A stretch of DNA of 49,123 bases from assembly GCA_022565615.1 (NCBI GenBank), contig JAIUMM010000009.1, forward strand, positions 1 to 49,123, given 5' to 3'. How positions within the stretch are numbered: position 1 is the first letter of the stretch; each line of letters opens with the position of its first letter. The notes beneath the pieces were generated by a model, which was given only the letters and a program-made list of their open reading frames with translations, ran no database searches and had not been told where the DNA came from. Shown here one piece after another: positions 9,396 through 20,214 of the stretch. The position numbers and the translations under genes are program-made. The stretch comes from Nanobdellota archaeon. Its GTDB lineage: Archaea > Nanobdellota > Nanobdellia > Woesearchaeales > UBA583.

Positions 9396-9790
9396 AAACA
9401 AATAAAAACAAATAAAATAAAATTTTAATTTAATCTAATTTAATTTTTCTTAATTTGTTTTTCAATATGTTTTTAAATAATTGAGTATTGAAATTAGTAT
9501 GTTTAGTTTTGTGTTTTCATTATATAAAGAAGTTTTTTTGTTTATTTTGTACTTATTTATTCCTCTTCTTTTAATTAATTGGTTCTTATGGGAGTTATTG
9601 TTTGTACTTAGTATTTTAATTATTGGTCTTGGAATATTTTGTTATCATATTTTTTGCAAATGTTTTTATAAAACTAATTGGTAGAGTATTTTTTTCAAGA
9701 ATTTTATTTTTACTCAAAATGAAGTGAAGAAATGTTTGTTATTAAATGGCGTATCTAAATATTTAAAAAGAATTCTTCTTTTTAGTTAAT

Positions 9791-11038
9791 ATGTTAGATG
9801 TATTATATAATTTATTACCAAATTTTGTTATAAATAATGTTGAGTTTTTTGTATTTATTTTGCTTTTGAGTATTTTTTTATATGTTAAAAGACAAAATTT
9901 AGTGTTACTTGGAAGTTTTCCTCTTTTGTATATGCTTCAATATAAAACTACGTGGGGAATTAATTTGATGAAGAGTTGGTCTAAAAAGCATCCTTCCTTT
10001 TGGAAATGGGTTGCGTATGTGAGTGTAGTAATTGGTATTGTAGGAACGGTTTTAATGGTTCCATTTTTAATTTGGCAATTATTTTTTATTGTAGATCAAG
10101 GTTTTGATAGTGGAGGTGGGTTAGTGTTACCTATTAATACAGGAGATGCTCGTGCAGGTGACATTTCAGGTGTAATATTTTATGTTCCATTTTGGTATTG
10201 GTTAATTGCTATTTTATTTATTGCAACAGTTCATGAATTTGGTCATGGTGTTATTGCTGAGAGGTTTAAGGTTAAGATTAAATCTTCAGGTTTTGCTTTT
10301 TTAGGACTTATTGCTCCAATTATTCCCGCTGCTTTTGTTGAACCTGATATGGAGGATTTAGCCAAGAAGAAGAGATGGCAACAAATTGCAGTTCTTGGAG
10401 CAGGTCCTTTAGCAAATATTTTTTTTGCAATTATTTTTTTGATTATGATTTTAGGAGTTGGGATGTATTCAAATAATGTGTATGAAGATAGAGGTGTTGC
10501 TTTTAGTGAGATTAGTAATACATCTGCTCTTTATGGATTGGTTCCTTTTGATAATGCTACTATAACTCAACTTAATGTTGAAAATATAAGTATTACTGAT
10601 CCTCAACAAATTTTTTCATATTTTATGCTTAATTTATCTAATCAAACTCCGTTAACATTATCAATTTCTAATTTTGAACTTGATGAAGAGATTAATGTTA
10701 CATTTACTCCAATTTATAATCAAGAAGAAGATAGAGCAATGATTGGAATTTTTGGAGTGAGAAGAGATGTGGTTGCACTTGAAGGGTATGAGAGAACTGC
10801 AAGAGTTGTTGAAGTTTCAAGTGAGTGGTTATTTTGGTTATTTTTACTTAATTTTGGAATTGGAATTATGAATTTATTACCTCTTTGGATTACAGATGGA
10901 GGACAAATTTTACGGGTAATGTTAAATAAATATATGGATGAGAAAAGAGCAATGTTTGGTGTTCATGTAGTTTCTTTAATTTCATTAGTACTAATTGTTG
11001 TAACTATTAATCCTTCTCTTCTTCCATTTGTAGGATAA
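9791..11038 (+). CDS. Site-2 protease family (M50) membrane metalloprotease with PDZ-like segment
   Basis: TVHEFGHGVIAERF, multiple TM segments, MNLLPLWITDGGQIL. Confidence 0.9.
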   Translation: MLDVLYNLLPNFVINNVEFFVFILLLSIFLYVKRQNLVLLGSFPLLYMLQYKTTWGINLMKSWSKKHPSFWKWVAYVSVVIGIVGTVLMVPFLIWQLFFIVDQGFDSGGGLVLPINTGDARAGDISGVIFYVPFWYWLIAILFIATVHEFGHGVIAERFKVKIKSSGFAFLGLIAPIIPAAFVEPDMEDLAKKKRWQQIAVLGAGPLANIFFAIIFLIMILGVGMYSNNVYEDRGVAFSEISNTSALYGLVPFDNATITQLNVENISITDPQQIFSYFMLNLSNQTPLTLSISNFELDEEINVTFTPIYNQEEDRAMIGIFGVRRDVVALEGYERTARVVEVSSEWLFWLFLLNFGIGIMNLLPLWITDGGQILRVMLNKYMDEKRAMFGVHVVSLISLVLIVVTINPSLLPFVG

Positions 11039-11183
11039 TTTTTTCATAAAAAATAATTTGTGTGAATGTTTTTTATAATAAAATTATAAATTATATTTTA
11101 AATTAATTTTAATTGAATGTACTACATTTTAGTCATTGAGAACATAACCTTTATATATGTGGAACTATTAGTATATAGTATTA

Positions 11184-11345
11184 ATGGCAAAGCAAACAGG
11201 AATTAGATTGCCATCTGGTCAAGGAGGTTTGATCGGAGGGGTTTCAGAATCATATAAAACAAACTATGATTTTTCCCCAAAATTTGTGATTGTGTTCTCA
11301 CTACTATGTGTTGTATTTGTTTTTCTTTTATTTAGACTTGGATAA
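11184..11345 (+). CDS. Preprotein translocase Sec61-beta subunit (53 aa)
   Basis: Manual translation MAKQTGIRLPSGQGGLIGGVSESYKTNYDFSPKFVIVFSLLCVVFVFLLFRLG; below the ORF-track size cutoff. TATA-like tttatata about 29 nt upstream. Confidence 0.88.
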   Translation: MAKQTGIRLPSGQGGLIGGVSESYKTNYDFSPKFVIVFSLLCVVFVFLLFRLG

Positions 11346-11449
11346 TTAATGTTAAATTATACTATGTTTATGTTAAGGAAAAATTATGAAGTTATGTTAA
11401 GTTATTACTTTTTAAGTAATATTAAAAATAAGTAATACAAAAAATAAAA

Positions 11450-11788
11450 ATGATTCCAGGAGTAAACCCTAAACAATTAAAAGCTATGATGAGACAAATG
11501 GGAATGTCTCAAGATTCTCTTGACGCTACTCAAGTTATTATTAAAACTTCATCTTCAACATATGTATTTGATAATCCACAAGTTGAAAAGATTACAATGC
11601 AAGGTCAAACTTCATTTCAAATTCAAGGGGAGTTTAGAGAGGTTGAAGAACAAGTTGAAGTTACAATTTCACAAGATGATATTGATATGGTAAAAGAGCA
11701 AGCACAAGTGAGTGAGCAAAAAGCAAAAGAGGCATTAGAAAAAGCTAATGGAGATATTGCACAAGCGATTTTAGATTTAACTGAATAA
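11450..11788 (+). CDS. nac: Nascent polypeptide-associated complex protein (archaeal NAC alpha)
   Basis: MIPGVNPKQLKAMMRQMGM N-terminus, NAC beta-strand core, C-terminal UBA (AKEALEKANGDIAQAILDLTE). Confidence 0.95.
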   Translation: MIPGVNPKQLKAMMRQMGMSQDSLDATQVIIKTSSSTYVFDNPQVEKITMQGQTSFQIQGEFREVEEQVEVTISQDDIDMVKEQAQVSEQKAKEALEKANGDIAQAILDLTE

Positions 11789-11856
11789 TTGTGTAATATA
11801 ATTTAGAGTTAGATTTGTTTAAGTATGAGTAAAAGTTTGTTAGTTAGTTATTAAAA

Positions 11857-12303
11857 ATGGAAGAAGTATATTCAGATGTTAGATTATTGCAAAGAGACTT
11901 GAACACATTAGAACATATGATTTATGTATCTTGTAAATTTACAAGAACTACTGAAATGTTATATAAAGTGATGGAACAAATGGTTTCAACGTATGAGAAT
12001 TTTTTTGGTATTGCATACCAAGTACTTCTTAGGGAGAATTCTTCTTTTTCAGACTCTACAAATAAAATTCAAATGCTCACTAGAGTATTAATTGAAAGAG
12101 GAGTTGTAACAGATTTGTCTGAATATTATTTACTTAAGAAATTATTAATTAGTGAGTTTGAAACAATGGGAGAGTATAGAAGAAATTTATCAATTATTGC
12201 ATTTATTGAAGGAGAGGAGTATGTTATTAATATCCCTAAATTACTTGATTTTTATGAAAATTTGAAAAGAGCAATTACATCACTTACACAAGAACAATAT
12301 TAA
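11857..12303 (+). CDS. Hypothetical protein, mostly helical, 148 aa
   Basis: Complete ORF between NAC and MinD. Confidence 0.75.
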   Translation: MEEVYSDVRLLQRDLNTLEHMIYVSCKFTRTTEMLYKVMEQMVSTYENFFGIAYQVLLRENSSFSDSTNKIQMLTRVLIERGVVTDLSEYYLLKKLLISEFETMGEYRRNLSIIAFIEGEEYVINIPKLLDFYENLKRAITSLTQEQY

Positions 12304-12486
12304 TTAGTATAATCTATTCAATTCAATTTTTTAGTTTAAGTTTTTTCTTATTATTTTTTTAATTTAGTTTATTTAAAATTAGTTATTATTTAATATTTTA
12401 TTTCATTTGAACTTATAATAAAGTTTAGTTTTTTTAACTTTAATGTAGTGCTAAGAGATTATATAACAACTTCTTTTATTTTTAGT

Positions 12487-13278
12487 ATGGGAAAATTAAT
12501 TGTAGTATCATCAGGAAAAGGTGGTGTTGGAAAGACAACAACTTGTGTTAATTTAGCTTCTACTCTTGCTCATAGAGGGTTAAATGTTGTATTAGTTGAT
12601 GGGAATTTAACTACTCCAAATGTAGGATTACATTTAGGGCTTACAAAATTTCCAATTACATTTAATGATGTGTTAAAAGGAAATGCTAGTTTAGAGGATG
12701 CAATTTATGTGCATCCATTAGGATTTAAAATTTTGCCTGGAAGTTTGTCTATGAGATCATTTTCAGAAGTTAATTCTAGACATTTGAAGAGATCATTAAT
12801 TGAGCTTAGAGATATGTTTGATATTGTACTTGTGGATTCAGCAGCTGGACTTGGAAATGAGGCTATGTCTATTATTAAGCAAGCTGATGAGTTATTAATT
12901 GTAACAAATCCAGAACTTCCTGCAATTACAGATGCGTTTAAAATTATAAACCATGCAAAAGAGATTGGAATTCCAGTAAAAGGAGTTGTACTAAATAAAG
13001 TTCAAGGTAAAGGTCATGATTTAGGAAATCAAGCAATTGAGAGTTTACTTGAAACTCCAATTACTATTGAAATTGCACATCATCATGATATGAGACAAGC
13101 TTTGTATAAGAAAACTCCTTTTGTACATATGAGACCTAATCATCATGTAACTAAAAAATATCATTCACTTGCTCACAAAGTTCATACTGGAGAATATGTG
13201 AGAAGAATTGAAGAATTAGAAGCAGAAAATTCATTTTTAAGATCAATTTTAAAAACACTTGGATTCAATTCCAAATAA
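12487..13278 (+). CDS. minD: MinD/ParA-family ATPase (start corrected from 12448)
   Basis: MGKLIVVSSGKGGVGKTTTCVNLA deviant Walker A; in-frame ATG at 12487. Confidence 0.92.
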   Translation: MGKLIVVSSGKGGVGKTTTCVNLASTLAHRGLNVVLVDGNLTTPNVGLHLGLTKFPITFNDVLKGNASLEDAIYVHPLGFKILPGSLSMRSFSEVNSRHLKRSLIELRDMFDIVLVDSAAGLGNEAMSIIKQADELLIVTNPELPAITDAFKIINHAKEIGIPVKGVVLNKVQGKGHDLGNQAIESLLETPITIEIAHHHDMRQALYKKTPFVHMRPNHHVTKKYHSLAHKVHTGEYVRRIEELEAENSFLRSILKTLGFNSK

Positions 13279-13591
13279 TTTATTATATTTTCAAATATTT
13301 ATTTTTTGTTATTTTTTACAAATTTTGAGTTATTTATAATTTCAAATATATTCTTTAAAATTCATTTAAGTTATATCTTTAAATTTATAAACTATACATA
13401 AAAAGTTAAAAATTATACAATAAACCTTTTAAAGAGCGCCTTAAAAAAATACATACATGATGAGGAATTTTTATCAAAATAAAAAAACTGATTGTAATAT
13501 ATTTTTAGTTTTAGTTTTATTAGTTTTAGTTTTAATTTTTTTAATTTTTAATTTTTTTATATCTAGTTGTATATAATATAATTATATAGAA

Positions 13592-13633
13592 ATAATTTTC
13601 AATTTAAGTTAATTTTATAAATTTCAATTTTTT
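13592..13633 (+). promoter_or_regulatory. Promoter copy 1 (ataattttcaatttaagttaattttataaatttcaatttttt)
   Basis: 40/42 identical to 14253-14294; contains TTTATAAATT-like TATA box. Confidence 0.7.
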
Positions 13634-13642
13634 GATTCTTCT

Positions 13643-14236
13643 ATGTTACAAAAATTAGAAGATACATTAACTACAAAAATAAATCCAAAATTATTACAAC
13701 CTAGATTTTTATCTCTTTATAATATTGATAAAGGGTTTGGAGATTTAGATTTAGGATTTTTAGTAGGTTCAGTTCACTTAATAGATTATAATTCCGAAAA
13801 TTTACTTCTAGGTTCTTTAAGATTTGGAACAACTTTAGTTATTCCTGGTCTTAATAGTTTAATTGGAAATAGGAAATTACAAACTAAAGTTAATCGAGAA
13901 AAAAAAGATTTAGCTATTCATTCCGTAATTTATAATTTTAGAGAAAATGATTTTGGTTTACATCCAATAGAAGCAGAAACACTATTATCAAATCTTGAAG
14001 AAAGAAGAAATAGAATTGAAGGTGTAGATAATGATTTTAAATTAAGTAATTGGAGTTGGAGAAATATTCAAACTCCTTATAAATGTTTAGTAAAATCAAA
14101 TTTAAAAGAAAATTTATACGATGTGGTTATGAATCCATTAAGTTTAGAAGTTAGAAAGTTTGTTGATAAAGAATTTAATTGGGATTTTATTTCAAGAGTT
14201 GCTCCAGAAGATAGAACTCTTTTAGTTGATAAATGA
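13643..14236 (+). CDS. Hypothetical protein, 197 aa
   Basis: Complete ORF behind duplicated promoter copy 1. Confidence 0.75.
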   Translation: MLQKLEDTLTTKINPKLLQPRFLSLYNIDKGFGDLDLGFLVGSVHLIDYNSENLLLGSLRFGTTLVIPGLNSLIGNRKLQTKVNREKKDLAIHSVIYNFRENDFGLHPIEAETLLSNLEERRNRIEGVDNDFKLSNWSWRNIQTPYKCLVKSNLKENLYDVVMNPLSLEVRKFVDKEFNWDFISRVAPEDRTLLVDK

Positions 14237-14252
14237 ATTATAAAAAATATGT

Positions 14253-14294
14253 ATAATTTTTAATCTAAGTTAATTTTATAAATTTCAATTTTTT
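14253..14294 (+). promoter_or_regulatory. Promoter copy 2
   Basis: 40/42 identical to 13592-13633, immediately upstream of ATG 14299. Confidence 0.7.
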
Positions 14295-14298
14295 AAAT

Positions 14299-14870
14299 AT
14301 GAATATGAATAATGTAATTTGTATTCCTGGAACATGTTCTAAAGAAGAATATTATAATGAAAAGTATCCTACTGCTAGTCATTCTCATTTTTTTCCATGG
14401 ATTCAAAAGCAGTTATATCTTAGAAATATTTCCTGTGTTTGTATGCAACATTTTATGCAGTATGATTCTAATTTAGAATATGAAAAATGGGTTAAAGAGT
14501 TCGAAACCATTAAACATGATACAGATTCAATTATTGTAGCTCATAGCTCGGGTTGTTGCTTCGTATTAAGATATCTTAGTGAAAATATTGAAAAAAACTT
14601 TGGAAAAATTATTTTTCTAGCACCGTACTTACAAGATTTTGAAGGGGAGGATAGAGATTTTTATTCTTACAAACTAGATTTGAATTTAGACAAAAAGATT
14701 GAAATTACTTGTCTTTATTCATTAAATGATTCTAAATACATTCATAAAAGTATTAAAATTTTAAAAGAATGTTATAAAAATATAGAAATATTAGAATTTG
14801 AGAATAAAGGACATTTTTGTTATAGTGATATTGGAGATACATTTCCTAAATTATTGGAGGAGATTTTAAA

Positions 14871-14874
<4 letters not shown>
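14299..14874 (+). CDS. RBBP9/YdeN-family alpha/beta serine hydrolase
   Basis: CIPGTCS, IIVAHSSGCCFVLRYL nucleophile elbow, C-terminal NKGHFCY His. Confidence 0.75.
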
Positions 14875-15600
<726 letters not shown>

Positions 15601-15679
15601 ATTATTAATCATAAATAAATTTTTCTTACCCACCAGAAATATAAATCTTTAAATACTTTATTATATTAATGATTTTAAG

Positions 15680-16405
15680 ATGCTTTGGGAGAAAAAAACT
15701 GCTAAACAAATTCGGGAAAATTCTTCTCAAAGAGGATATTTATATCTAAGAGTTTCAAAATATAAAAGAGATGGAAGGACTCTTAAGAGAAAACCTAGGC
15801 ATTTAGGAGATGGGTCTGGACATAAAGAGCGGAATAAATATATTGTGAAAAAAGATATTTATTTGGGGAAAATTATTGAACTTAAACCTTCTTCTTTTAT
15901 GTCATTTCAAGATTATATTATTCTTCAACTTCAAAAAGAGAGTGATTATTTACATTATGTACTTCATACTTCTTTTGAGGAGATTGTTTTTGATTTTATT
16001 TCATATTTACAAGAGTTATATGAAATCCCTTTTTCAATTTCTAAACAAGATTTGATTCACTCCTCCTTTGATGAAGTGATTTCTCACCAGTTTTCAAAAA
16101 AAATATTTGAACTTAAAACAGGCGGTTTTTTTAATATTGTATTATTTAAAAGAGTTTTTGATTTTAATCCAATTCATAGTGATGAAATTTCAAATAGAGA
16201 TTTTGAATTATTTTCAAATAGGTGCTTAGATACAGGAATTTTTGATGAATATATTCAAATGGTATTATACTTAAAATTAATTAACACCAATTCTCTTGAC
16301 TCAGTGGAGGAGGAGTTAGTTTCTTATTATTTACAAGGTGATTCTAATGTAATATTAAAAGAGAGTTCTTTTGAAGACTTTATGAGAAAAATGCACAAAG
16401 AATAA
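15680..16405 (+). CDS. Hypothetical protein, 241 aa
   Basis: Complete ORF; basic N-terminus (YLYLRVSKYKRDGRTLKRKPRHLG). Confidence 0.75.
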   Translation: MLWEKKTAKQIRENSSQRGYLYLRVSKYKRDGRTLKRKPRHLGDGSGHKERNKYIVKKDIYLGKIIELKPSSFMSFQDYIILQLQKESDYLHYVLHTSFEEIVFDFISYLQELYEIPFSISKQDLIHSSFDEVISHQFSKKIFELKTGGFFNIVLFKRVFDFNPIHSDEISNRDFELFSNRCLDTGIFDEYIQMVLYLKLINTNSLDSVEEELVSYYLQGDSNVILKESSFEDFMRKMHKE

Positions 16406-16495
16406 GTGAAAATCTAAATATTCTCTAAATATAATTTTAGTAACTAATTTGAAATACTTTATTTTTTAAATACTCTAATATATTTTGTAAGTGAT

Positions 16496-16885
16496 ATGAA
16501 AAAACAAAAAGTAATTTTAGTTGATGCTTATAATACATTTGTAACTCAAAGTGGAGTTGATGAAGAAATGTTTGAATTACTTGAAGATTTTGAAAATACT
16601 AAAATTATAGTAACTAATGCCAATACTCAAAAACAACAAGAACTTGGAATTGTGAATATGCCTTATGAAGTATTTACTTTAAGTTTTAATCCTGAGAAAA
16701 TTAATCCTGAATATTTTAGAATTTTTTTAGGAACATATGGACTTGAACCTAAAAATTGTGTATATTTTGACCATAATTCTCTTGCTGTTGAGAATGCAAA
16801 TAAAATTGGAATTATATCATTTCACTTTAATCACGAAAAAAGAGATTTAAAAGAACTTAGAACATTTTTAGAAACGTATTTGTAA
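16496..16885 (+). CDS. HAD-like hydrolase (small)
   Basis: VILVDAYNTF, KIIVTNAN, NCVYFDHNSLAVENANKIGI motifs, somewhat divergent. Confidence 0.65.
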   Translation: MKKQKVILVDAYNTFVTQSGVDEEMFELLEDFENTKIIVTNANTQKQQELGIVNMPYEVFTLSFNPEKINPEYFRIFLGTYGLEPKNCVYFDHNSLAVENANKIGIISFHFNHEKRDLKELRTFLETYL

Positions 16886-16938
16886 TTTTTTTCACAAATA
16901 CGTAATATTTATATATTTTCAAGTATTATAATAATGAT

Positions 16939-17775
16939 ATGATAGGAAATAGAATTAAAACGGTTATGCTTTTGACAGCTCTTGGAGTGTTGTGTATTGG
17001 TATTGGTTCATTATTTGGAACTACTGGAATGATAATTGGATTATTAATAGCATTTGGATTAAATTTTGGTTCATATTGGTTTTCAGATAAAATTATTTTA
17101 CGTATGCATAATGCAAAAGAAGTGAAGTCTGGAAGATTGTATGATATTACTAAAAAACTTGCTCCAAAAGCAGGGGTTCCTATGCCAAAAGTGTATATGA
17201 TTGAAGCAAATTATCCTAATGCATTTGCTACTGGTAGAAGTCCTAAAAAAGGAGCTGTTGCTGCTACAAGTACACTTTTACACATGATGAGTGATGAGGA
17301 AGTTGAAGGAGTAATGGCTCATGAACTTGCACATATTAAACATAGAGATACTCTTATTCAAACAATTGCTGTAGGTATTGCAACTGGAATTGCATTTATT
17401 GCTGAGATGTTTCAGTGGATGGCTATTTTTGGATTTGGAAGAGATGAAAATGATGGAGTTGGGAGCTTAATTGGTGTAATTGCTCTTGCTATTATTGCTC
17501 CAATTATTGCGATGATTATTCAAATGGCAATTTCAAGACAACGAGAGTTTATGGCTGATAGAAGAGCTGCTCAAATTACTGGAACAAGTAGAGGTTTAAT
17601 TTCTGCTCTTCAAAATTTAGAGAGAGTCCATGTAAAATCATCCCATCCAACAAATCAAACAGTAGCTTCCATGTACATTTATAATCCATTTAAGAAGATG
17701 GCATTATCATCTCTATTTTCAACACATCCTCCAACAAGTAGGAGAATAGAAGCATTAAAAAAATTCAAACCATAA
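16939..17775 (+). CDS. htpX: HtpX-like M48 membrane protease
   Basis: VMAHELAHIKHRD, REFMADRRAAQITG, STHPPTSRRIEAL. Confidence 0.95.
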   Translation: MIGNRIKTVMLLTALGVLCIGIGSLFGTTGMIIGLLIAFGLNFGSYWFSDKIILRMHNAKEVKSGRLYDITKKLAPKAGVPMPKVYMIEANYPNAFATGRSPKKGAVAATSTLLHMMSDEEVEGVMAHELAHIKHRDTLIQTIAVGIATGIAFIAEMFQWMAIFGFGRDENDGVGSLIGVIALAIIAPIIAMIIQMAISRQREFMADRRAAQITGTSRGLISALQNLERVHVKSSHPTNQTVASMYIYNPFKKMALSSLFSTHPPTSRRIEALKKFKP

Positions 17776-17847
17776 TTTTTCAATATTTTTTCAATATTTT
17801 TTATAAAATTACAAATTATTATAAATTAATTTTAATGCTCTTATTAT

Positions 17848-18576
17848 ATGCAAAATACTGTAAGAAGAGCTCAAAATCCTAAAAGAATATTTTTAGATTT
17901 AATTTTTTCAATTATTATTCCATCTTTTATTTTAACAAGAGGAGAAAATTATCTTCCTGTTGATCCGGTAACTTTATTTTTTATTGCACTTGCATTTCCA
18001 ACAGGGTATGGATTGTATGATTTAATTGCTAAGAAATATGTAAATATTATTTCAATTTTAGGATTTGTAAATACGCTACTTAGTGGAGTAGTTGTAATAT
18101 TTGAAGCGTCTAAATTTTTTATTGTATTTAAAGAAGCAGGATTTCCTCTTCTAATTGGACTTGCGTTATTATACTACAATAAAAGTGTTGCTGATTTTAT
18201 TAAAGTTGTAACAGATGATATGCTCAATAAAACTCTTATTTTGACAAAAATTACTTCAAAAACTTTGCAAAATTGGTATAGAAAAGTTGCATTTCAATTT
18301 ACTTTTCCATTTTTTCTCTCAGCTCTACTTAATTTAATAATTACTTATATTATTATTCAATCTCCAACAGGAACTCAAGCATTTAATGAGGAGATGGGAA
18401 GATTAATTGTTTGGGGATTTTTAGGAATTGCAATTCCAACAACTATTGCAACAATTATAATTTTAATACTTGGATTTAGAACATTACAAAAACTCACAGG
18501 ACTTAGTTTTGAACAATTAATGCTCAGTGAAGAGGAGATGAAAAAAAATCAACAAAAAATCAAAGAATTAGATTAA
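17848..18576 (+). CDS. Polytopic membrane protein, VC0807-like
   Basis: Multiple TM segments, VC0807-family-like layout. Confidence 0.6.
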   Translation: MQNTVRRAQNPKRIFLDLIFSIIIPSFILTRGENYLPVDPVTLFFIALAFPTGYGLYDLIAKKYVNIISILGFVNTLLSGVVVIFEASKFFIVFKEAGFPLLIGLALLYYNKSVADFIKVVTDDMLNKTLILTKITSKTLQNWYRKVAFQFTFPFFLSALLNLIITYIIIQSPTGTQAFNEEMGRLIVWGFLGIAIPTTIATIIILILGFRTLQKLTGLSFEQLMLSEEEMKKNQQKIKELD

Positions 18577-18626
18577 TTTTAATTTTAAATACAAATATTT
18601 TTTAAGTCTTAAGTACTATTTTGAAT

Positions 18627-20159
18627 ATGAATTCAAATAGTAGAAATTTAAACGCACAAGAACTTGCATCTTTTTGTAGAAAAAAAGGTTTTTTATACCA
18701 ATCAAGTGAAATTTATGGTGGAGTTTCAGGAGTGTATGATTATGGCCATATTGGAACATTATTAAAGAAGAATTTCCAAAATAGTTGGATTAAATATTTT
18801 AAATCATTACATGAAAATTTTTATGAAATTCAAACAGGTCAAATTATGCATGAGAGGGTCTTTAAAGCAAGTGGTCATTTGGAGAATTTTTATGACCCTA
18901 TTGTAGAAATTGAAGGGCAAGATGAAACATTTAGGGCTGACCATTTAATTGAAGAAAAATTAAGTCAAAGAGCAGAAGATTTAACAATTGATGAAATGAA
19001 AGAGTTAATTGTTTCTAAAAAATTACTAGGCGATATTGATTATTCAAAAGTTAAAATTACTAATTTAAATTTAATGTTTGATGTTCACATGGGTCCTACT
19101 AAAGGGACAAAAGCATATTTGAGACCTGAAACTGCTCAGAGTCCATTTGTAAATTTTAAAGCACAATTTGAATTACAACGAAAAAAATTACCAATGGGAT
19201 TAATGCTTATTGGAAAAGTATTTAGAAATGAAATTTCTCCAAGAAATTTAAATTTAAGGACTAGAGAATTTGAACAAGCTGAATTACAGATTTTTTTTAA
19301 TCCTAATACTCTTAATGAAAAACATAATAAATTTGATGAAATTAAAGATATTAAACTTCCTGTAAAATTAGTGAACTCAACAACAGATAATGAAGTTGAA
19401 TATAAATCAGTTGAAGAATTACTCACATACGGAGTACATGAAATGTATGCATATTATTTAGCAAGAGTTTTTTTGTTTTATAGAGATGTACTAAAATTAA
19501 ATATAAATTTAAGATTTTTAGAATTAAATGAAAAAGAGAGAGCTTTTTACAATAAAATGCATTTTGATATTGAAATGAAAATGCACTCAATTAATAAGTG
19601 GGTTGAAATTGGAGGAGTTCACTATAGAACAAACCATGATTTATCTTCACATGAAAAAGAATCAAATATTTCAATGACTATTCAAGATGAAGCAAGACAA
19701 GAGAAAGTATTACCTCACGTTTTAGAATTGAGTTTTGGTGTTGATAGAAATTTATATGCAATTATTGATCAAAGCACATTTATAAATGAAGAGAATAATC
19801 AAACAACTATGCATATGACATCTAAATTATCTCCAATTAGTGTTGGAATTTTTCCATTAATGAATAAAGAACCTCTTACAAAAGTGGCATACGAATTAAA
19901 AGAATTGTTTGTTGAAGAAGATATTGAAACTGTTGTTGAGACAAGTGGTTCAGTTGGTAAAAGATATGCTAGAAATGATGAAATTGGAACGGCTTATTGT
20001 ATAACTATTGATTATGAAACTATTGAAGAAGGAGATAATAAAGATACAATTACTATTCGAAATAGAGATACACAAGAGCAGAAGAGAGTTCATAAAGATG
20101 AAGTAGTAGGAGTTGTAAAACAATTGCTAAGAGGTAAAATTTCTTTTGAAGAATTATAA
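18627..20159 (+). CDS. glyS: Glycyl-tRNA synthetase, class II (start corrected from TTG 18621)
   Basis: QSSEIYGGVSGVYDYGHIGTLLKKN, RPETAQSPFVNFK, motif 3 SFGVDRNLYA. Confidence 0.95.
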   Translation: MNSNSRNLNAQELASFCRKKGFLYQSSEIYGGVSGVYDYGHIGTLLKKNFQNSWIKYFKSLHENFYEIQTGQIMHERVFKASGHLENFYDPIVEIEGQDETFRADHLIEEKLSQRAEDLTIDEMKELIVSKKLLGDIDYSKVKITNLNLMFDVHMGPTKGTKAYLRPETAQSPFVNFKAQFELQRKKLPMGLMLIGKVFRNEISPRNLNLRTREFEQAELQIFFNPNTLNEKHNKFDEIKDIKLPVKLVNSTTDNEVEYKSVEELLTYGVHEMYAYYLARVFLFYRDVLKLNINLRFLELNEKERAFYNKMHFDIEMKMHSINKWVEIGGVHYRTNHDLSSHEKESNISMTIQDEARQEKVLPHVLELSFGVDRNLYAIIDQSTFINEENNQTTMHMTSKLSPISVGIFPLMNKEPLTKVAYELKELFVEEDIETVVETSGSVGKRYARNDEIGTAYCITIDYETIEEGDNKDTITIRNRDTQEQKRVHKDEVVGVVKQLLRGKISFEEL

Positions 20160-20214
20160 CTTTTCTATTCAAGTAAGTGATAATATTTATAAACATAGTT
20201 TTTTACATATTAGT

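Noticed and set aside
9481-9684. 67-aa hydrophobic ORF
   Set aside because: TTG start, low-complexity TM-like translation, no recognisable family; could be a small membrane protein but not supportable from sequence alone.
13440-13500. Possible C/D-box-like RNA (atgatga ... ctga)
   Set aside because: Only one C-like and one D-like box, no convincing terminal stem, C'/D' boxes or guide; motif expected by chance in AT-rich DNA.
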